Assembly: GCA_031761405.1 (NCBI GenBank)
Contig: JASEVX010000011.1
Location: 18,651,008 to 18,715,007 of the forward strand
Direction of reading: 5' to 3'
Origin: Serripes groenlandicus
Taxonomy: Eukaryota > Mollusca > Bivalvia > Cardiida > Cardiidae
Length of the DNA: 64,000 nt
Position numbers and translations under genes: made by a program. Of this stretch, positions 1 through 11,591 are shown one piece after another; position 1 is the first letter of the stretch, and each line of letters begins with the position of its first letter. The notes under the pieces are model-generated. The model was not told the origin of the DNA. It was given only the letters and a program-made list of their open reading frames with translations, and searched no databases.

Positions 1-235
1 TTTTCTTTTCATTTTATGCTAATTGATACCGATAGAATGGAACTATTTAGTGTCTTCGTTTTTTTGTGAATGTTCTATTCAAACACAGATTGTCCGCCAT
101 ATAGAAAAGTTGTAACAAGAAAAAATAGGAACACAACTATTGGATCTATTTGTTTACTACACAATGTCAGACAATGACAATAAGTCCGATTTGTTAAATT
201 TACAATATACGGAATTATACATTTGTCAAGATAAG
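1..235 (+). repeat. Dispersed repeat shared with about 31690-31960
   Basis: This stretch matches the reverse complement of roughly 31690-31960, including a block around 145-215 that would read YYTMSDNDNKSDLLNL in both copies. Similarity fades toward 235. It is cut by the window start. The shared reading frame may only reflect DNA identity between two copies of a mobile element. Confidence 0.6.
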
Positions 236-489
236 TTAATCAGTAAAAAAGTAGTTCCGGCATACCTATATCAGTCACAGTATTTTTCACTGATAGAACA
301 TAGAATCCCATCATTCAGCATAAAATAAAACAGAATAGTTTCATTAACCCTTTCCACAATTTGATTTTTTGATAACATCTGCTGGGTGTACACGTAGATA
401 ATTGTAAGTTAAGTTTTGAAAAAAACATGAAATCATTTTGGAAAAAAAGCATAAATGGTTCATTTTGAGAACATACTAACAGATAAACG

Positions 490-712
490 TTAACCCTTTT
501 CCATATACGGACACTTTTTGATGCCTCTGCAGCAGGTGACTTTTGAAAATATTGTGACGAAAATTTCCTCAAAACGATAAATTTCGCCTTTTGCCACAAT
601 GTTTTCAATTGTTTCAGTAATTATATCTTAATTTATGGAGATATTTCATATTTTTGCTCAGATGATTTCAAAGTCATCTGCTGCAGACTTGATGAATGTG
701 GAAAAACGTAAG
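490..712. mobile_element. M1 MITE copy (TTAA-flanked, degenerate right end)
   Basis: Starts TTAACCCTTTTCCATA, then GCAGCAGGTGACTTTTGAAAA, a central AAATTTCCTC/CGCCTTTTGCC hairpin region, and a right half with CATCTGCTGCAG; the terminal GGGTTAA has decayed. M1 consensus: TTAA target site, ends CCCTTTCCC..GGGAAAGGG, subterminal GCAGCAGACGAC, and a central palindrome GAGAAATTGCTC/GAGCAATTTCTC, about 200-240 bp, no coding capacity. TTAA targets and CCCT ends fit piggyBac-type transposition. Confidence 0.7.
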
Positions 713-993
713 CAAGTGATTTTGACACATCATGTAGAACAAAAGATAAGCAATTTCTCATTTTGATACAATGTTTTTAAAAGTTGAAGGCTGCAGATAC
801 ATCAAAATGTGTCTGTATGTTGCCAAGAATGGTGGTAAATCAAGTGTTACAAACCAAGATGCATCTTAGAACAATTGTTGAAACTGTATTAAACACATAA
901 CAAATTCAATTGATATGGCATTTTTAGATCAATCTCATAATTGATCATTATTACAAAACAATGTAAATGGAGAAAAAGGTTAAAACTAAATCA

Positions 994-3900
994 TCATGTT
1001 GTAGATGAAGGGAGATCACTCTCGGAGATTTTGGTACAAACAGGAAGTGTTGTTGATATAGTACTTGACTGTGTCTCGGGTTTATCACCATTCTCTGTGG
1101 AGGTAGACTGGTTTGCATCTAGTTTTTGTTTCTTTCTTGCTTTTGTATCGGCTAACACCTGCTCTATAGTCCTTTGGTCTCGTTTATTTTCACTTGAAAC
1201 TGAAAGAAAACAAGATGTGTTTGTGAACAACAAAGTTTTCATAGCCTACTACTGGTTTGTTTACCCAGGGAGCATAAATATTTTACAAAAAATTAATGTT
1301 GATAATGGCGGTAAACATGGTTTAAAATAAATTTCCATTGGGAAAACCTTAAATTTCCAATTACATTATTGGAAAAAATATAATTTGAATTATAAATAAT
1401 ATATACAAACATAGATTTACTAATAACATATTTATTGTAAGGTATCAGGGTGGATGGCAACGAACTTCACTTGTCTATGCATGTGGCTAATTAAGTTATA
1501 TATTTAACCCTTTCCCACTGATAGATGCATTTTGAGGGATCTGATGCAGACGACTTTTGAAAACATTGTGACAAAAGAAGAAATTGCTCAAAATGAGCAT
1601 TTCTCCTTTTGTCACAATGTTTTCAACTTTCAGTAATTGCACCTACAATTATAGAGATTTTCAATATTTTTTAGTCGACATTTTCAAAGTTGTCTTCTGC
1701 AGAGTTGCTCCACGAAAGGATAAAAAAAAAAAAAGATTTTCTAGCATTAGATAGTGGTATCACTAGAATGGTCATTTAACCCAAAATACCACATATCACA
1801 AATCATCAGCAGGTGACTTATGTAAACTATATATAAATGAAAAATATAAACATTGAATAAAGTAAAAAACCATGTGGCAAAAAATGTGGGAAAGGGTTAA
1901 CCCCCATTTCCCACATACATCACATCTGCAGCAAACTCCTTTGAAAATGTTCAGGTAAAAATATTGAAAACCACTATAAATGTAAGAACAATAAATGAAT
2001 AAAGGTAAAATTATTGGGACCTAAGGAGAAATTGCTCACCATGATCAATTTCACCATTTGACCACAATGTTTTCAAAAGTCCCAGGTTGCAGAGGTGCCA
2101 GAAAGTGTCTGTATGTGGAAAAGGGTTAAATTAAACCCTTTCCCACTTGTAGACAAATTCCGATGCATTTGCAGCAGATGACTTTTGAAAACATTGTGGC
2201 AAAAAGAGAAATTGCTCATGATGAGCAATTCCCCCTTTTGCCACAATATTTTCATCTCTACTTAATGGTTAAACTCTCATTTATGGAGATATTTCACATT
2301 TTAACCTATATGTGACACTGTTACTAGAAAGTAGAAAGGAATGCACTAATATGATAGCCGTATCTCCAACAGGTCATCTTGGTTGGACAATGTTAAACCG
2401 TACTCACTTGCAGATGCATTTTGACGTGTCTGCATCAGACCTTTGGAAACATAGTGGCGAAAGGAGAAATTTACCCCTTTCTCACAATGTTTTCAACTTG
2501 ATTAAAAAAATATACTTGCATTCAATCCTTTCCCTCATATGACAATTCTGCAGCAGATGACTTTGAACATATTTTGTCAACAAATTGAAAATCTCTATAA
2601 TTGAATGGATAACCTATGACTAAAAGGGGAAAAACATTGTGGCAAAAGGAGAAATTGCTTGTTTTGAGCAATTCTTCTTTTGTCACTATGTTTTCAAAAA
2701 GCTGTCTGCTGCAGAAGCATCAGCAAGCGTCTATATGAGGGAAAGGGTTAACGAGGATTATCAAACCTTTGCCAAGATTTTTTGGTAATTGACAAAGATG
2801 TCCTTGTTAAAGCTTTGAACAAAAGTTTATTGATGAAGCTTTACAAATTTCACATCCACGAAGCTTTATTAAGTGATGTTATCATGGAGACACATCAAGA
2901 CCCATTCCCAACTCAAACGGACTAAATCCTGGTGTAAAGGACTGACAGAAAGACAGAAGTAGTGATCCCGATATGTCAGTGTGCCAAGGAAGGCAACACA
3001 TTACAGTGACTGTTATACTACTCATACCAAGATTGGAACCTCTCTCATATTTATCAAATCTAAATGTTGGCAATTCAAAAATTACTATCCACTCAAAATG
3101 CTGAAATATCCACTTGGACGTTATGTTGAAAAAAAACACACAGCAAATGTTATGTTTTAACCCTTTCCCACATACAGAGACTTATTGATGACTCTGCAGC
3201 AGTGGACTTTGGAAAACGTTGTGGCATCAAGAGAAATTTCTCCTTTTGCCATAATATTTTCAACTCTAGTAAGTAATCTCACTTTCATTTATAAAGATAA
3301 TCCATTTTCAAAGTCGTCTGCTGCAGATTTGTTGTATGTTGCAAAGAGCAAGAAGTGTAGCCTTTATAGTTGTATGTTACTTTTAACTTTATTCCTTTCC
3401 CACATACAAGAAATTTATTATAAAAGACGACTTTAAAAACATGAAAAAATGAGTAAATTCTCTATAAACCATAAAATGAAGGTATAACTAGAATTGTTTT
3501 TGCAAAAAACAGATGTCTCCCCCCTCAAATATCTGTCAAAATCTCTCAAAACATTCCAATCTATAAAGCAGACAATGGGTTCTGCACATCGCCTTGATGA
3601 GGTGATCCAAGTTTCATGAAAATCCTTCAAGCCGTCTTGGAGATATGGAGCAGACACGATTTGGGACAGACAGACAGACAGTCGAGACATGGGTTCTGCA
3701 CATCGCCTTGATGAGGTGAACATGTGACCCAAGTTTCATGAAAATCCTTCAAAATGAGAAATTGTTTTATCATTTTAAACAGTTTCTTCATTAGCCACAA
3801 GGTTTTCAAAAGTCCTTTGCAGCAGAGGCGTCAAAAAGCGTCTATATAAAAGGGTTAGATGATTGCCGAGTCAAAATGACACAAAATTGTCAGAAACGTG

Positions 3901-6900
3901 GCTCATGTATAATATTATATCCCTACCAAAGCCATAGTTTCTATTTGTTACGGTAGACTGGGCGGCAGCTTTTGCTGATGTATCCCCGATCAAATGCTTG
4001 TATTTGTCTTTATAGTCTGAGTGGGGTTGTACTTTCTTCTGCGGTGATATTGTATCAGCTGCCAGTCTCTCTTGCGCCTAAAAAAACCATGTAGATTGTG
4101 TATGCACCATTTCACATGAATACCATCCTTTTTAGGTTTTTTAACCCTTTCCAACATACAACACATCTGTAGCAGACGACATTGTAATATCTATGTAAGA
4201 ATATGGAAAATCTCACAAAAATGATCATTTAATCATTGAAAAGAGCTGAAAATATTGTGGCAAAAGGAGAATCGCTCATGATGAGCAATTTCTTCTTTTG
4301 TTACAATGTTTCAACTAAAATGTTTGCTGCAGATGCGTAATAATCCGTCTACAAGTGAGAAAGGTTTAATATGGACCCTTTCCCACTTGCAGGCACATAT
4401 TGATGCATCTGGAGCAGGTGACATTTAAAAGCATTGTGCAAATAATTAGCGAAAAAAGTTGATAACATTGTGGCAAATGGAGAAAATGCTTTTTTTCCTT
4501 TTGTTACAAAGGTTTTTCAGAGGCGTCAGACAACGTTTATGTGTAGTAAAGGGTTAAATTAACAGTTGTCTGCTACAGAAGAACATAAAATACGGCCCCT
4601 CGTCTAGAGCTCTATTTACCCTTTCCCTCATAAAGACGCTTTCTGACGCCTCTGCAGCAAACGTCTTTTTGAAAACATAATGACAAAAGAAGAAATTGCT
4701 TAAAACAAGCAATTTCTCCTTTTGCCACAATGTTTTCCACATAGGTAACCATTCAATTATAGAGATTTTCTATCTGTTGACAAAATATGTTCAAAGTTGT
4801 CTGCTGCAGAATTGTCGTATGAGGGCGGGGGTTAACTGTTATAAATTAATGCTTTCGAACATACAACAAGCCCTTATTTTTTTTCATATTACAGTGACCA
4901 GTTCACCTTCTCATGTGTTTCCAGGCAATCTCACACCAGTATTCCACACATCAGTCTTTCCAGGCAATTGGCTGCTTTTCCATATAGACTGTTAGCCCAT
5001 TGGTTGATTGATTGGGGTTTAACGCCGTTTTTAACAATTTCTCAGTCATATCACGGCGGCCAGTTCACCTACTCATGTGTTTCCTGGTTTTCTCACACCA
5101 GTACTCCACACAACAATCTTCTCAAGCAACTGGCTGCTTTTCCACATAGACTTAGTCCATTGCTGGAAGACGAATGACGCATGTCGCAATGACTTTTGTC
5201 AAACGTCGGAAAGAAAGTTGGCCAAGCCGGGATTCGAACTCACAACCTGGATTGACAGCCCACGTCGTTACCGACTGAGCTACCGGGACTCGACTAGCCC
5301 ATTGGTGGAAGACGAATGACGCTTGTCATAGTGACTTTTGTAAAACGTCGGGAAGAATGTTGGTACAGCTTAGGTTCAAACTCACAACTCCTGGATTAAG
5401 AGTTGTGTTGGTACCGACTGAGCTTCTGGGACAGTCAGTAAAAATGAGATTAAAGTTCAGTAAATCTTTACCTTCATTTGAGCAATTTGTTTGGCTTTTT
5501 CAGGATCCCATTCCCCGTCTCGTTTGTAAGCTGCTAGTTCTTCATCTGATGGGGCAAATTCCTGTTAATAGATAAGTGATAGTAAGTAAAGAGAATTTGA
5601 TCATAAACCCTTTTCAAAATGCAGATGCATTTTAATGCATCTGCAGCAGATGACATTTGAATCATGGATATCAACTCAATTCCATTTAATATTTGACTGC
5701 TTCGGTAGTGTAGTGGTAGAGTGTTCGCCTTGGGTACGGGACGTCAGGGGTTCGATTCCTGGTGAGGTCATACCAAATACTTAAACAAGAGCGCTGCAAG
5801 CGAACGCCAAAGCTCTTTACATTTTTCCAAGTCGAAAATGGGGAATTACTGAAAACTTATTAAAGCCAGAGTTATGTGACTTGGAACATGTGTACCAAGT
5901 TTCATTTGAAAATGTTGAATGTTTTTTTAGTTATGAGGTAAAGTTAAAGTTTTGTGAGAACGCTTACGACAGCAAAGGTATCACAGTATCATGCATGTCC
6001 ATCATTAAACATCACTTTATCCCTTTCCAACATGAAGACCCACTCAATTTGCAGAAGATTACGTTTGAAAACATTATTGTAAAGTAATTACTCATAACAT
6101 TCATTGATAGAGACGTTCAATATTTTTTCCTCTATGTTTTCAACAACTGTAGCAGATATGTTGTATATAGAAATAGTAAACCCTTTCCCACATACAGATG
6201 CATTCTGATGTATCTGCAGTAGACATATTTTGAAAACATTGTGGCAAAAGGAGAAATTGCTCTATTTGTTAATATGTTTTCAACTCTATTCACTAGTAAA
6301 ACATATGTATTTTGAGTTTTGACATATTTCTCTCTGGATGTTTTCAAAGAAATCTGTTGCAGATTTGTTGTACATTGTATGTACAAAGAATTCAATGGTG
6401 AGCTTGATCTATTCTGGTATCCTATCAGATTATCTACTTCAACATTGCGTTTTAGACCTCAAAGATTATTCCTTAACCCTTACCCCCCTGCAGACACATT
6501 TTAACGCATTTGCAGCAGTTGACTTTTGAAAACATTGTGATGAACAATTAATCCTTTTGCCAAAATGTTTTCAACTCTATACAATAATTATAGTTTCATT
6601 TATGGAGCTTTCCATACTTTTGTGTAGATGTTTTTAAAGTTGTCTGCAGCAGATTTGGTGTATTTGGACTACACAGGTAGTTATTTTTGTATTAACCCTT
6701 TCCCACATACAACAAATCTGCAACAGACAATTTCGAACTCATCTCGACAAAATTATGAAAGTATAATTATGGTTGAAAACATTCTGGTAGAAGGAGAAAG
6801 TGTTCATAATGAGCAATTTTATCTTTTGCCACACTGTTTTCTACCTTATTTATTAATTGTACTTTCATATTTCTTTCCAACATGACCAACTTCTCCTTTT

Positions 6901-9900
6901 GTCACAATGTGTTTGTATGTGGGAAAGGGTCAATTGATGGGAAAGCAGACTAACCTTTTTCCACATCATGACGTATCTGTCCTCTTCTTCGATGCCAAAC
7001 GAGAATGACGTCAATCCTGCAATATCTGTTACTTCATGTCTGAAAACAGATAAATCAAAGTTGTTTAACCCTTTCCCTCATATAGATGCTTTATGATGCC
7101 TGTGCATCAGACAGCTTTTAGCCCTATGAGAAAAATCAGCTCCACCCCCCTAATCAACATGATCTGGAACAATTTCAGGTCACCCAATGTATATTTCTAC
7201 ACTATTATTTGAAAATCAGACAAATGGTTTCAGAGGAGAAGATCTTTTTTATTTGTTTCTTTAGGTTGCAATGAAAACCAGAATTCTGTATGGATCTAAA
7301 TGGTTTGAAGGGATTAAGTGATTTGAAGCCGAAAGCTTTCATATATAAGTGATGGACAAATGCCATGACATAAGCTAGACTCGTTCTCAGACAGTGAAGA
7401 TAATAACTTACACAATGGCTCTTTGTGTTTTATCCATTATCTCGAACCTAAGTTTTTGCTTTGTCCCATCTTTTATAAAGTCATGGATTCTCTTTTGCAT
7501 CTGGAAAAAAAAATAAGAATCTTCACCCGGTCAATTACAAGTTATCACAAACAATTAACCCTTTCCTACATACAACACATATGCAGCAGACAACTTTTAA
7601 AAAAGTTGAAGCAAAAAGGGAAATTTATCATCATGAGCAATTTCTCCTTTTGCCACAACGTTTTCAACATTATTTTAGTAATTATTCTTTCATTTATAGA
7701 GATTTTGCCTATTTTGTCTAAATACTCCTGCAGATTTGTTGTATGTGGGAAAGGGTTAATATTATAAACATTATCCATGCTAGTGATGCAGCATTGCTAT
7801 ATATTATACACTTCATGCAAAATACAAAACACATGTAGATTATCAAAGATAAAATGTTGAAAAGGTATAATGCATGACTGTACAATAACACACATCTTCA
7901 AACAAATAGCTGGAATTGTAACCAATTATGAATGATAACAAGAGCACCAAATGTCACAAAATACGCCCGTCCTGTTTTTTTTAAACCAATTAAGTATAGT
8001 GATAATTGGTTGTACATCAGGCAATTTTAGAGAGCAGACACTGTTAGTACAGTTTTGGCCATTTCGAGGGACATAAGTGTGTAGTGACTAAGATAACGTG
8101 GTAAGTAATCAAACTTGTCCAATATATTATGCCAATACACATTCTGACCAAATTTGGTGATGATTGGACAAAGGCTTCTAAAGTTATTGAGCTGACAAGA
8201 CAAATTTTAGGTAATTTATATAATTAAAGAGCGATAACTCTCAATTGACTAAAGTGATATGGCTAGTTATCAAACTTGTCCAAGATATTATGCCAATACA
8301 CATTCTGACCAAATTTGGTGATGATTGTACAAAGGCTTCTAAAGTTATTGAGCTGACAAGACTAATTTTAGGTAATTTCTATAATTAAAGGGCAATAACT
8401 CTTGATCCACTAAAGCGATATGGCTAGTTATCGATCTTGTCCGAGATATTATGCCAATACAAATTCTGACTAAATTTTGTGATGATTGGACAAATGTTTC
8501 TAAAGTTATTGAGCTGATAAGACCAATTTTAGGTAATTTCTTTAATAAAAGGGCGATAACTATTGATTTACTAAAGCGATATGTCTAGTTATCGAACTTG
8601 TCCGAGATATTATCCCAATTCACATTCTGACCAAATGGTGATGATTGGACAAAGGCTTTTAAAGTTATTGAGCTGACAACATACTGGACGCCGCCCACCC
8701 GCCCGTCACAGGTAAAACTATAATACAATCTATTAGTATGGTTTGTTGGCTTTTTTAAATCCAGAGCATATATGTATGGTGAAGATCGGATATCATCATA
8801 GTAAATGGAGGCTCTATTGTGTTCACAAGCTGTATTATAGCAATTTTGACTATTTCAAGGGCCAGAATCCAGTCTTGCATGGGCGAATCTGGCTGTTTTG
8901 CGAAAGGAACTGAGCTCTCATCAATATTTAACTACTGTATAAGTTTGATTGAGATACAATCAAAACTGAAGACTTTATCGTGTTCACAAGGTGTATTATA
9001 GCAATTTTGACAATTTCAAGGGCCATATGAATCCAGTCATGCAAGGGCACATGGATTTCGAAAGGAGACGAGCTCTCATCAATATTTGACTACTATCTAA
9101 GTTTGGTGAAGATCAGATACATCATAGTAAATGGAGCCTCTATTTTGTTCACGAGTTCTATTATAGCAATTTTGACAATTTGAAAGGCCATAATCCAGTC
9201 TTGCATAGGCGGTTTGCGAAAGGAACCGAGCTCTCATGGATATCTAACTACAGTACTGTATAAGTTTGATTAAAATACAATCAAAACTTAAGACTTTATC
9301 ACGTTCACAAACAATTGTTTACGGACGCACGCATGCATGCAATGTCAATGGTGCACTTGTTCCCACGTTTGAATCCTTTGAAAAGAGGAGGCATACCCAA
9401 CACAAGTACCAATGAGCAACATTTATAAATTAAAAGCACTGCATCGAAAAAGGGGCATTACTGAATAATTATTAAAACCATAGTTATGTTACTAAGACTT
9501 AGTATAAACATGTGTATTGTTCCAAGGAACATGTGTACCAAGTTTCATTTTTAAAATAATGAATGTTTTTTTAGTTATGGTCAAGGTTCAACTTTTTGTA
9601 TGAATTTCTAAGTCTAAAAAAGGGCATAACTGAATAATTATTAAAGCCAGAGTTTTGTGACATGGTATAGACACGTGTATTCTTTTTAGGAACATGTGTA
9701 CAACAGCGTGTACAAGCTTCATTTGAATTTTTGTAACTGTTTTATAGTTATGAGGTAAGGTTTAAGTTTTGTGATGACAACGCCAAGGGTTTCACAATAG
9801 CCTGACTTTTTTTCTACGTCAGAAAAGGGGCATTAACCCTTTCGCTAATATAGCACTTTCTAATGCCTCTGCAGCAGACAGCCTTTTGAAAACAAAGTGA

Positions 9901-11187
9901 CAAAAGAAGAAATTGCTCAAAACAAGCAATTTCTCCCTTTGCCAAAATATGTTTCCAGATTTTCTATTTTTTGACAATATATGTTCAAAGTCGTCTGCTG
10001 CAGAATTGTCATATGAGGGAAAGGGTTAAAGGTTAAAAGGTTACATAACTCAAAAAAGCAATTTTTCGGTTGTCATACAATTACAATGTGCAGATATTAC
10101 ATTTGTAAGCTCAAACATCTAAAAGCAAAACAATCTGTTTTTAATGGGTTTTTTTTGTGTGTGTTTTACGCAACTTATAACAATTTTTCAGTTATATCAC
10201 GAATATTCTTGAGTAAGTTGCCAGTAGTAATAATACTGGTCCATTTATCCTGACACCAACTAGTCGTAATGCTAACTCAAGAATCCAGAGTAATCATTTG
10301 TACCATTTATAAAGTCTTGTGTTTTATGCATTAACTTATAACAATTTTTCAGTTATATCACAAGGTTTCTTGGGTAAGTTACCATTACTGGTCCATTTAT
10401 CCTGACACCAACTTGTTGTAATGCTAACTCCAGAATCCTGAGTATCAAGGATGGAAAATCATTTGTACTATTTATAAAGTCTTTGCTTTGATCCGACTGG
10501 AGATTAAAGATGAGACCTCTTGTGTTTAATGGTGGACAGCCGGACACTCTACCTCTAAATCTTACTGTCACCTATTAGTAAATGTATTCAAGACTTTGAA
10601 TCAAAACCGTCCATGCAAAGTACAAAAGTTTCATCTAAATTACAAAAAAAAGGTCTTTCGTTACCTTTTCTCTAAACAGCTCCAATTTGCATTTTTCCTT
10701 ATCTTGTTGTTTCTGCATCAATTCTTTTTGAGCTGAAAGTGAGTTTTTGAGATGGTGAATGACGGACTCTTTGTTAAGGTGTATTTACTGGTAATTGAAA
10801 TCTGAATTACATACTTGTAGTATCCTACTCAGATTGATTCTTTGAAAGCAAAGAAAATCAGATTTTTACAAGGAAAGAATTGAAAGAAAACAAAAATAAC
10901 AATAAACACTTAATTATTCTTTAGACAAATTTTAAGACATTCTTTTAAAAATACAAAGCACTACATTTATGTAGTATACTTGCTTTCCCTGTATAGTCAA
11001 ATGTAATTTAAGTTAATTTCGAGTTCTGCTGTCGATACCAACATAGCTTTGATTCTTTCCGGATCACCATTTAAGAAAGGGATCTTATTTCATAAACGCT
11101 AGACTTACCTTTCAGTTTCTTCTTCTCGGCGTCACCCATTGATGGCGGCTTTTCCATAGTTCCAAGGATAGAGCCTAATAAGTCCAT
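994..11187 (-). CDS. SPAG7: SPAG7 homologue, R3H-domain protein (7 exons, 255 aa)
   Basis: Spliced minus-strand CDS with exons 11187-11109, 10732-10665, 7500-7412, 7039-6955, 5561-5472, 4077-3927 and 1199-994 (stop included). All introns are GT/AG and the phases join exactly: 768 nt, 255 aa, against 227 aa for the vertebrate protein. The start MDLLGSILGTMEKPPSMGD is the family's N-terminus. A charged, probably coiled stretch (about 20-66) precedes an R3H nucleic-acid-binding domain with the signature R76-x3-H80 (RAIVHEV), followed by GLTSFSFG. The C-terminal half keeps DYKDKYKHLIG and the block NKRDQRTIEQVLADTKARKK near residues 193-212; the tail after it is Ser/Thr-rich and longer than in vertebrates. 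The family is nuclear/cytoplasmic, presumed to bind RNA or ssDNA, with no established biochemical role. The introns are filled with M1 MITEs and tandem arrays. Identity is confident; the molecular function is not known. Confidence 0.95.
1504..1723. mobile_element. M1 MITE copy
   Basis: TTAACCCTTTCCCACT start, GATGCAGACGACTTTTGAAAA, and the central hairpin AGAAATTGCTC..GAGCATTTCTCC. The right end is degraded to AAAGGATAAA followed by a poly(A) run. Downstream of the SPAG7 intron 6 acceptor, inside the intron. Confidence 0.75.
1897..2129. mobile_element. M1 MITE copy with both ends
   Basis: Left end GGGTTAACCCCCATTTCCC, right end GTGGAAAAGGGTTAA. TTAA is present on both sides, and the preceding GGGAAAGGGTTAA shows another copy abutting on the left. 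The central palindrome has diverged (GCTCACCATGATCAATTTC). Confidence 0.8.
2131..2320. mobile_element. M1 MITE copy, right end decayed
   Basis: TTAAACCCTTTCCCACTTG start two bases after the previous copy, then the hairpin GAGAAATTGCTCATGATGAG. The right end is not recognisable past about 2320, so the end coordinate is approximate. Confidence 0.65.
2522..2751. mobile_element. M1 MITE copy, near full length
   Basis: About 230 bp, ending TATATGAGGGAAAGGGTTAA; the left target has mutated to TCAA. It contains TTCTGCAGCAGATGACTTTG on the left and GCTGTCTGCTGCAG on the right around a GCTTGTTTTGAGCA hairpin loop. It belongs to the same subtype as the copies at 28296, 46337, 61775 and 63073. A diverged half copy (2393-2500) precedes it. 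Confidence 0.85.
3157..3355. mobile_element. M1 MITE copy
   Basis: TTAACCCTTTCCCACATACA start and a GAGAAATTTCTCC core shortened by loss of part of the hairpin, then the right half AAAGTCGTCTGCTGCAGATT. The final GGGTTAA is lost. Another fragmented copy follows at about 3390-3857. Confidence 0.7.
4141..4369. mobile_element. M1 MITE copy with both TTAA targets
   Basis: TTAACCCTTTCCAACATACA to GAGAAAGGTTTAA. The central hairpin reads GCTCATGATGAGC. It starts 64 nt upstream (genomic plus direction) of SPAG7 exon 6. Confidence 0.8.
4374..4556. mobile_element. M1 MITE copy, internally deleted
   Basis: CCCTTTCCCACTTGCAGGCA start almost abutting the previous copy, ending GTAAAGGGTTAA. The central palindrome is reduced to AGAAAATGCTTTTTTTCC. 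Confidence 0.7.
4616..4836. mobile_element. M1 MITE copy
   Basis: CCCTTTCCCTCATAAAGACG start; ends GAGGGCGGGGGTTAA. The core GAAATTGCTTAAAACAAGC/AATTTCTCC is intact. The left TTAA is damaged. Confidence 0.78.
4889..5000 (-). mobile_element. SINE S1 3' fragment
   Basis: Reverse orientation. It carries the S1 body motif CAGTTCACCTTCTCATGTGT and the block reading AGCAGCCAATTGCCTGG on the minus strand. It abuts the GATTGATTGGGG tail of the next S1 copy, so two copies lie head to tail. Confidence 0.7.
5001..5297 (-). mobile_element. SINE S1, full-length, tRNA-derived
   Basis: On the minus strand it begins with a tRNA-like head (TAGCTCAGTCGGTAACGACG as A box, GAGTTCGAATCCC as B box), then a body with GTCATTCGTCTTCC and CACATGAGTAGGTGAACTGG, and ends in a CAATCAATCAA-type tail. 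About 297 bp. A second partial S1 follows at 5294-5432 in the same orientation. Confidence 0.85.
5294..5432 (-). mobile_element. SINE S1 5' part
   Basis: Repeats the S1 head in the same orientation, with A-box CAGAAGCTCAGTCGGTACC and the body start, directly next to the full-length copy. It lies 40 nt downstream (in gene direction) of SPAG7 exon 5. Confidence 0.7.
5604..5668. mobile_element. M1 MITE left-end fragment
   Basis: ATAAACCCTTTTCAAAATGC followed by ATGCATCTGCAGCAGATGAC; broken off after ACATTTGAA. Only the left 65 bp remain. Confidence 0.55.
5697..5996 (+). mobile_element. SINE S2 head joined to a second dispersed repeat
   Basis: 5697-5775 is tRNA-like (A box TAGTGTAGTGGTAGAGTG, B box GGTTCGATTCC) and continues GGTCATACCAAATACTT, the S2 signature. 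From about 5776 it changes to a repeat also seen at 9400-9830 and 50342-50608, marked by GAATAATTATTAAAGCCAGA-like text and a GACGCCAAGGGTATCACA-like end. Confidence 0.65.
6177..6385. mobile_element. M1 MITE copy, right end lost
   Basis: TAAACCCTTTCCCACATACA start, GAGAAATTGCTC present, second palindrome arm mostly deleted, right half ends near GCAGATTTGTTGTACATTG. A more decayed M1 relic precedes it at about 6018-6171. Confidence 0.7.
6474..6669. mobile_element. M1 MITE copy, hairpin deleted
   Basis: TTAACCCTTACCCCCCTGCA start, GCAGCAGTTGACTTTTGAAA, core shortened to GATGAACAATTAATCC, right half GTTGTCTGCAGCAGATTTGG. Confidence 0.7.
6693..6932. mobile_element. M1 MITE copy adjacent to SPAG7 exon 4
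   Basis: TTAACCCTTTCCCACATACA to ATGTGGGAAAGGGTCAA. It ends 22 nt from the genomic left boundary of exon 4 (6955), so the MITE abuts the intron 4 donor. The core carries an extra partial duplication of the CTCCTTTTGTCACAATG block. Confidence 0.8.
7066..7119. mobile_element. M1 MITE left-end fragment beside SPAG7 exon 4 acceptor
   Basis: TTTAACCCTTTCCCTCATAT followed by GCATCAGACAGCTTTT. It starts only 27 nt beyond the exon 4 boundary (7039) and so sits across the branch-point region of intron 3. Confidence 0.6.
7555..7759. mobile_element. M1 MITE copy with both TTAA targets
   Basis: TTAACCCTTTCCTACATACA to TATGTGGGAAAGGGTTAA. The core has lost the left arm (ATTTATCATCATGAGCAATT). It lies 55 nt upstream of SPAG7 exon 3 within intron 2. 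Confidence 0.85.
7935..8710. repeat. Tandem array of about 161 bp x 4 in SPAG7 intron 2, possible HINE core
   Basis: The phrase AACTTGTCC (or a close variant) recurs near 8110, 8271, 8431 and 8592, a 160-161 bp period, with shared text ATTCTGACCAAATTTGGTGA and AAAGTTATTGAGCTGA. It is preceded by AACAAGAGCACCAAATGTCA and followed by GACGCCGCCCACCCGCCCG, which resembles the flanks of bivalve Helentron-related elements with tandem cores. Element boundaries are tentative. Confidence 0.7.
8760..9345. repeat. Second tandem array, about 160 bp x 3, in SPAG7 intron 2
   Basis: GTTCACAAGxTGTATTATAG-type blocks start near 8818, 8979 and 9146, with shared GAGCTCTCATCAATATTT and AGTTTGATTGAGATACAATC segments. 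It ends in ACGGACGCACGCATGCATGC. The sequence is unrelated to the 161-bp array next to it, so two separate arrays lie end to end. Confidence 0.7.
9833..10029. mobile_element. M1 MITE copy with both TTAA targets
   Basis: TTAACCCTTTCGCTAATATA to ATGAGGGAAAGGGTTAA, core AGAAATTGCTCAAAACAAGC. It is preceded by a dispersed repeat (9400-9830) ending in a TTTCTACGTCAGAAAAG phrase. Confidence 0.85.
10141..10460 (-). mobile_element. Two SINE S2 3' halves in tandem
   Basis: Two reverse-oriented S2 tails: each has ACTTATAACAATTTTTCAGT, GTAAGTTxCCA and CTGGTCCATTTATCCTGACA, starting near 10160 and 10330. The heads are missing or diverged. Confidence 0.6.
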
Positions 11188-11591
11188 AGTTTATTGTTTC
11201 ACGTTTGTTTTTCTTGTAACATTGACAAAACAGCTCCGATTATCTCCCTTTTATTTTGGTTGTTGTTGTCATTCACAGTGTTATTGTTGTTGTTGCTAAT
11301 TGTCATTCAGTAGTTTCGTCCCGCTAAGTTTTGTTCTTTTCAGTCCAACTTTTTAATCGAAGGCACCATAGTCCTACTACGAATCACAGGGAACTAGCTA
11401 TTTGTCAAAGAATTTACATAGTGAGCAATTTCGACAATGAGCCAGTCCACTGTACCACGAATAAAAATTGCAAAGACACAATATTAATATATGGTTCAAC
11501 CCTTACCTTTAAATGTTTTTTCTCCGAAACTTAACATACTGTAAATAGCCCCAGTTGCGTTCAACATAAAAATAATCGTTTCTCCATTACA

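Noticed and set aside
941..1330. 129-aa plus-strand open frame
   Set aside because: Antisense shadow of SPAG7 exon 7, which is coding on the minus strand with a matching splice acceptor.
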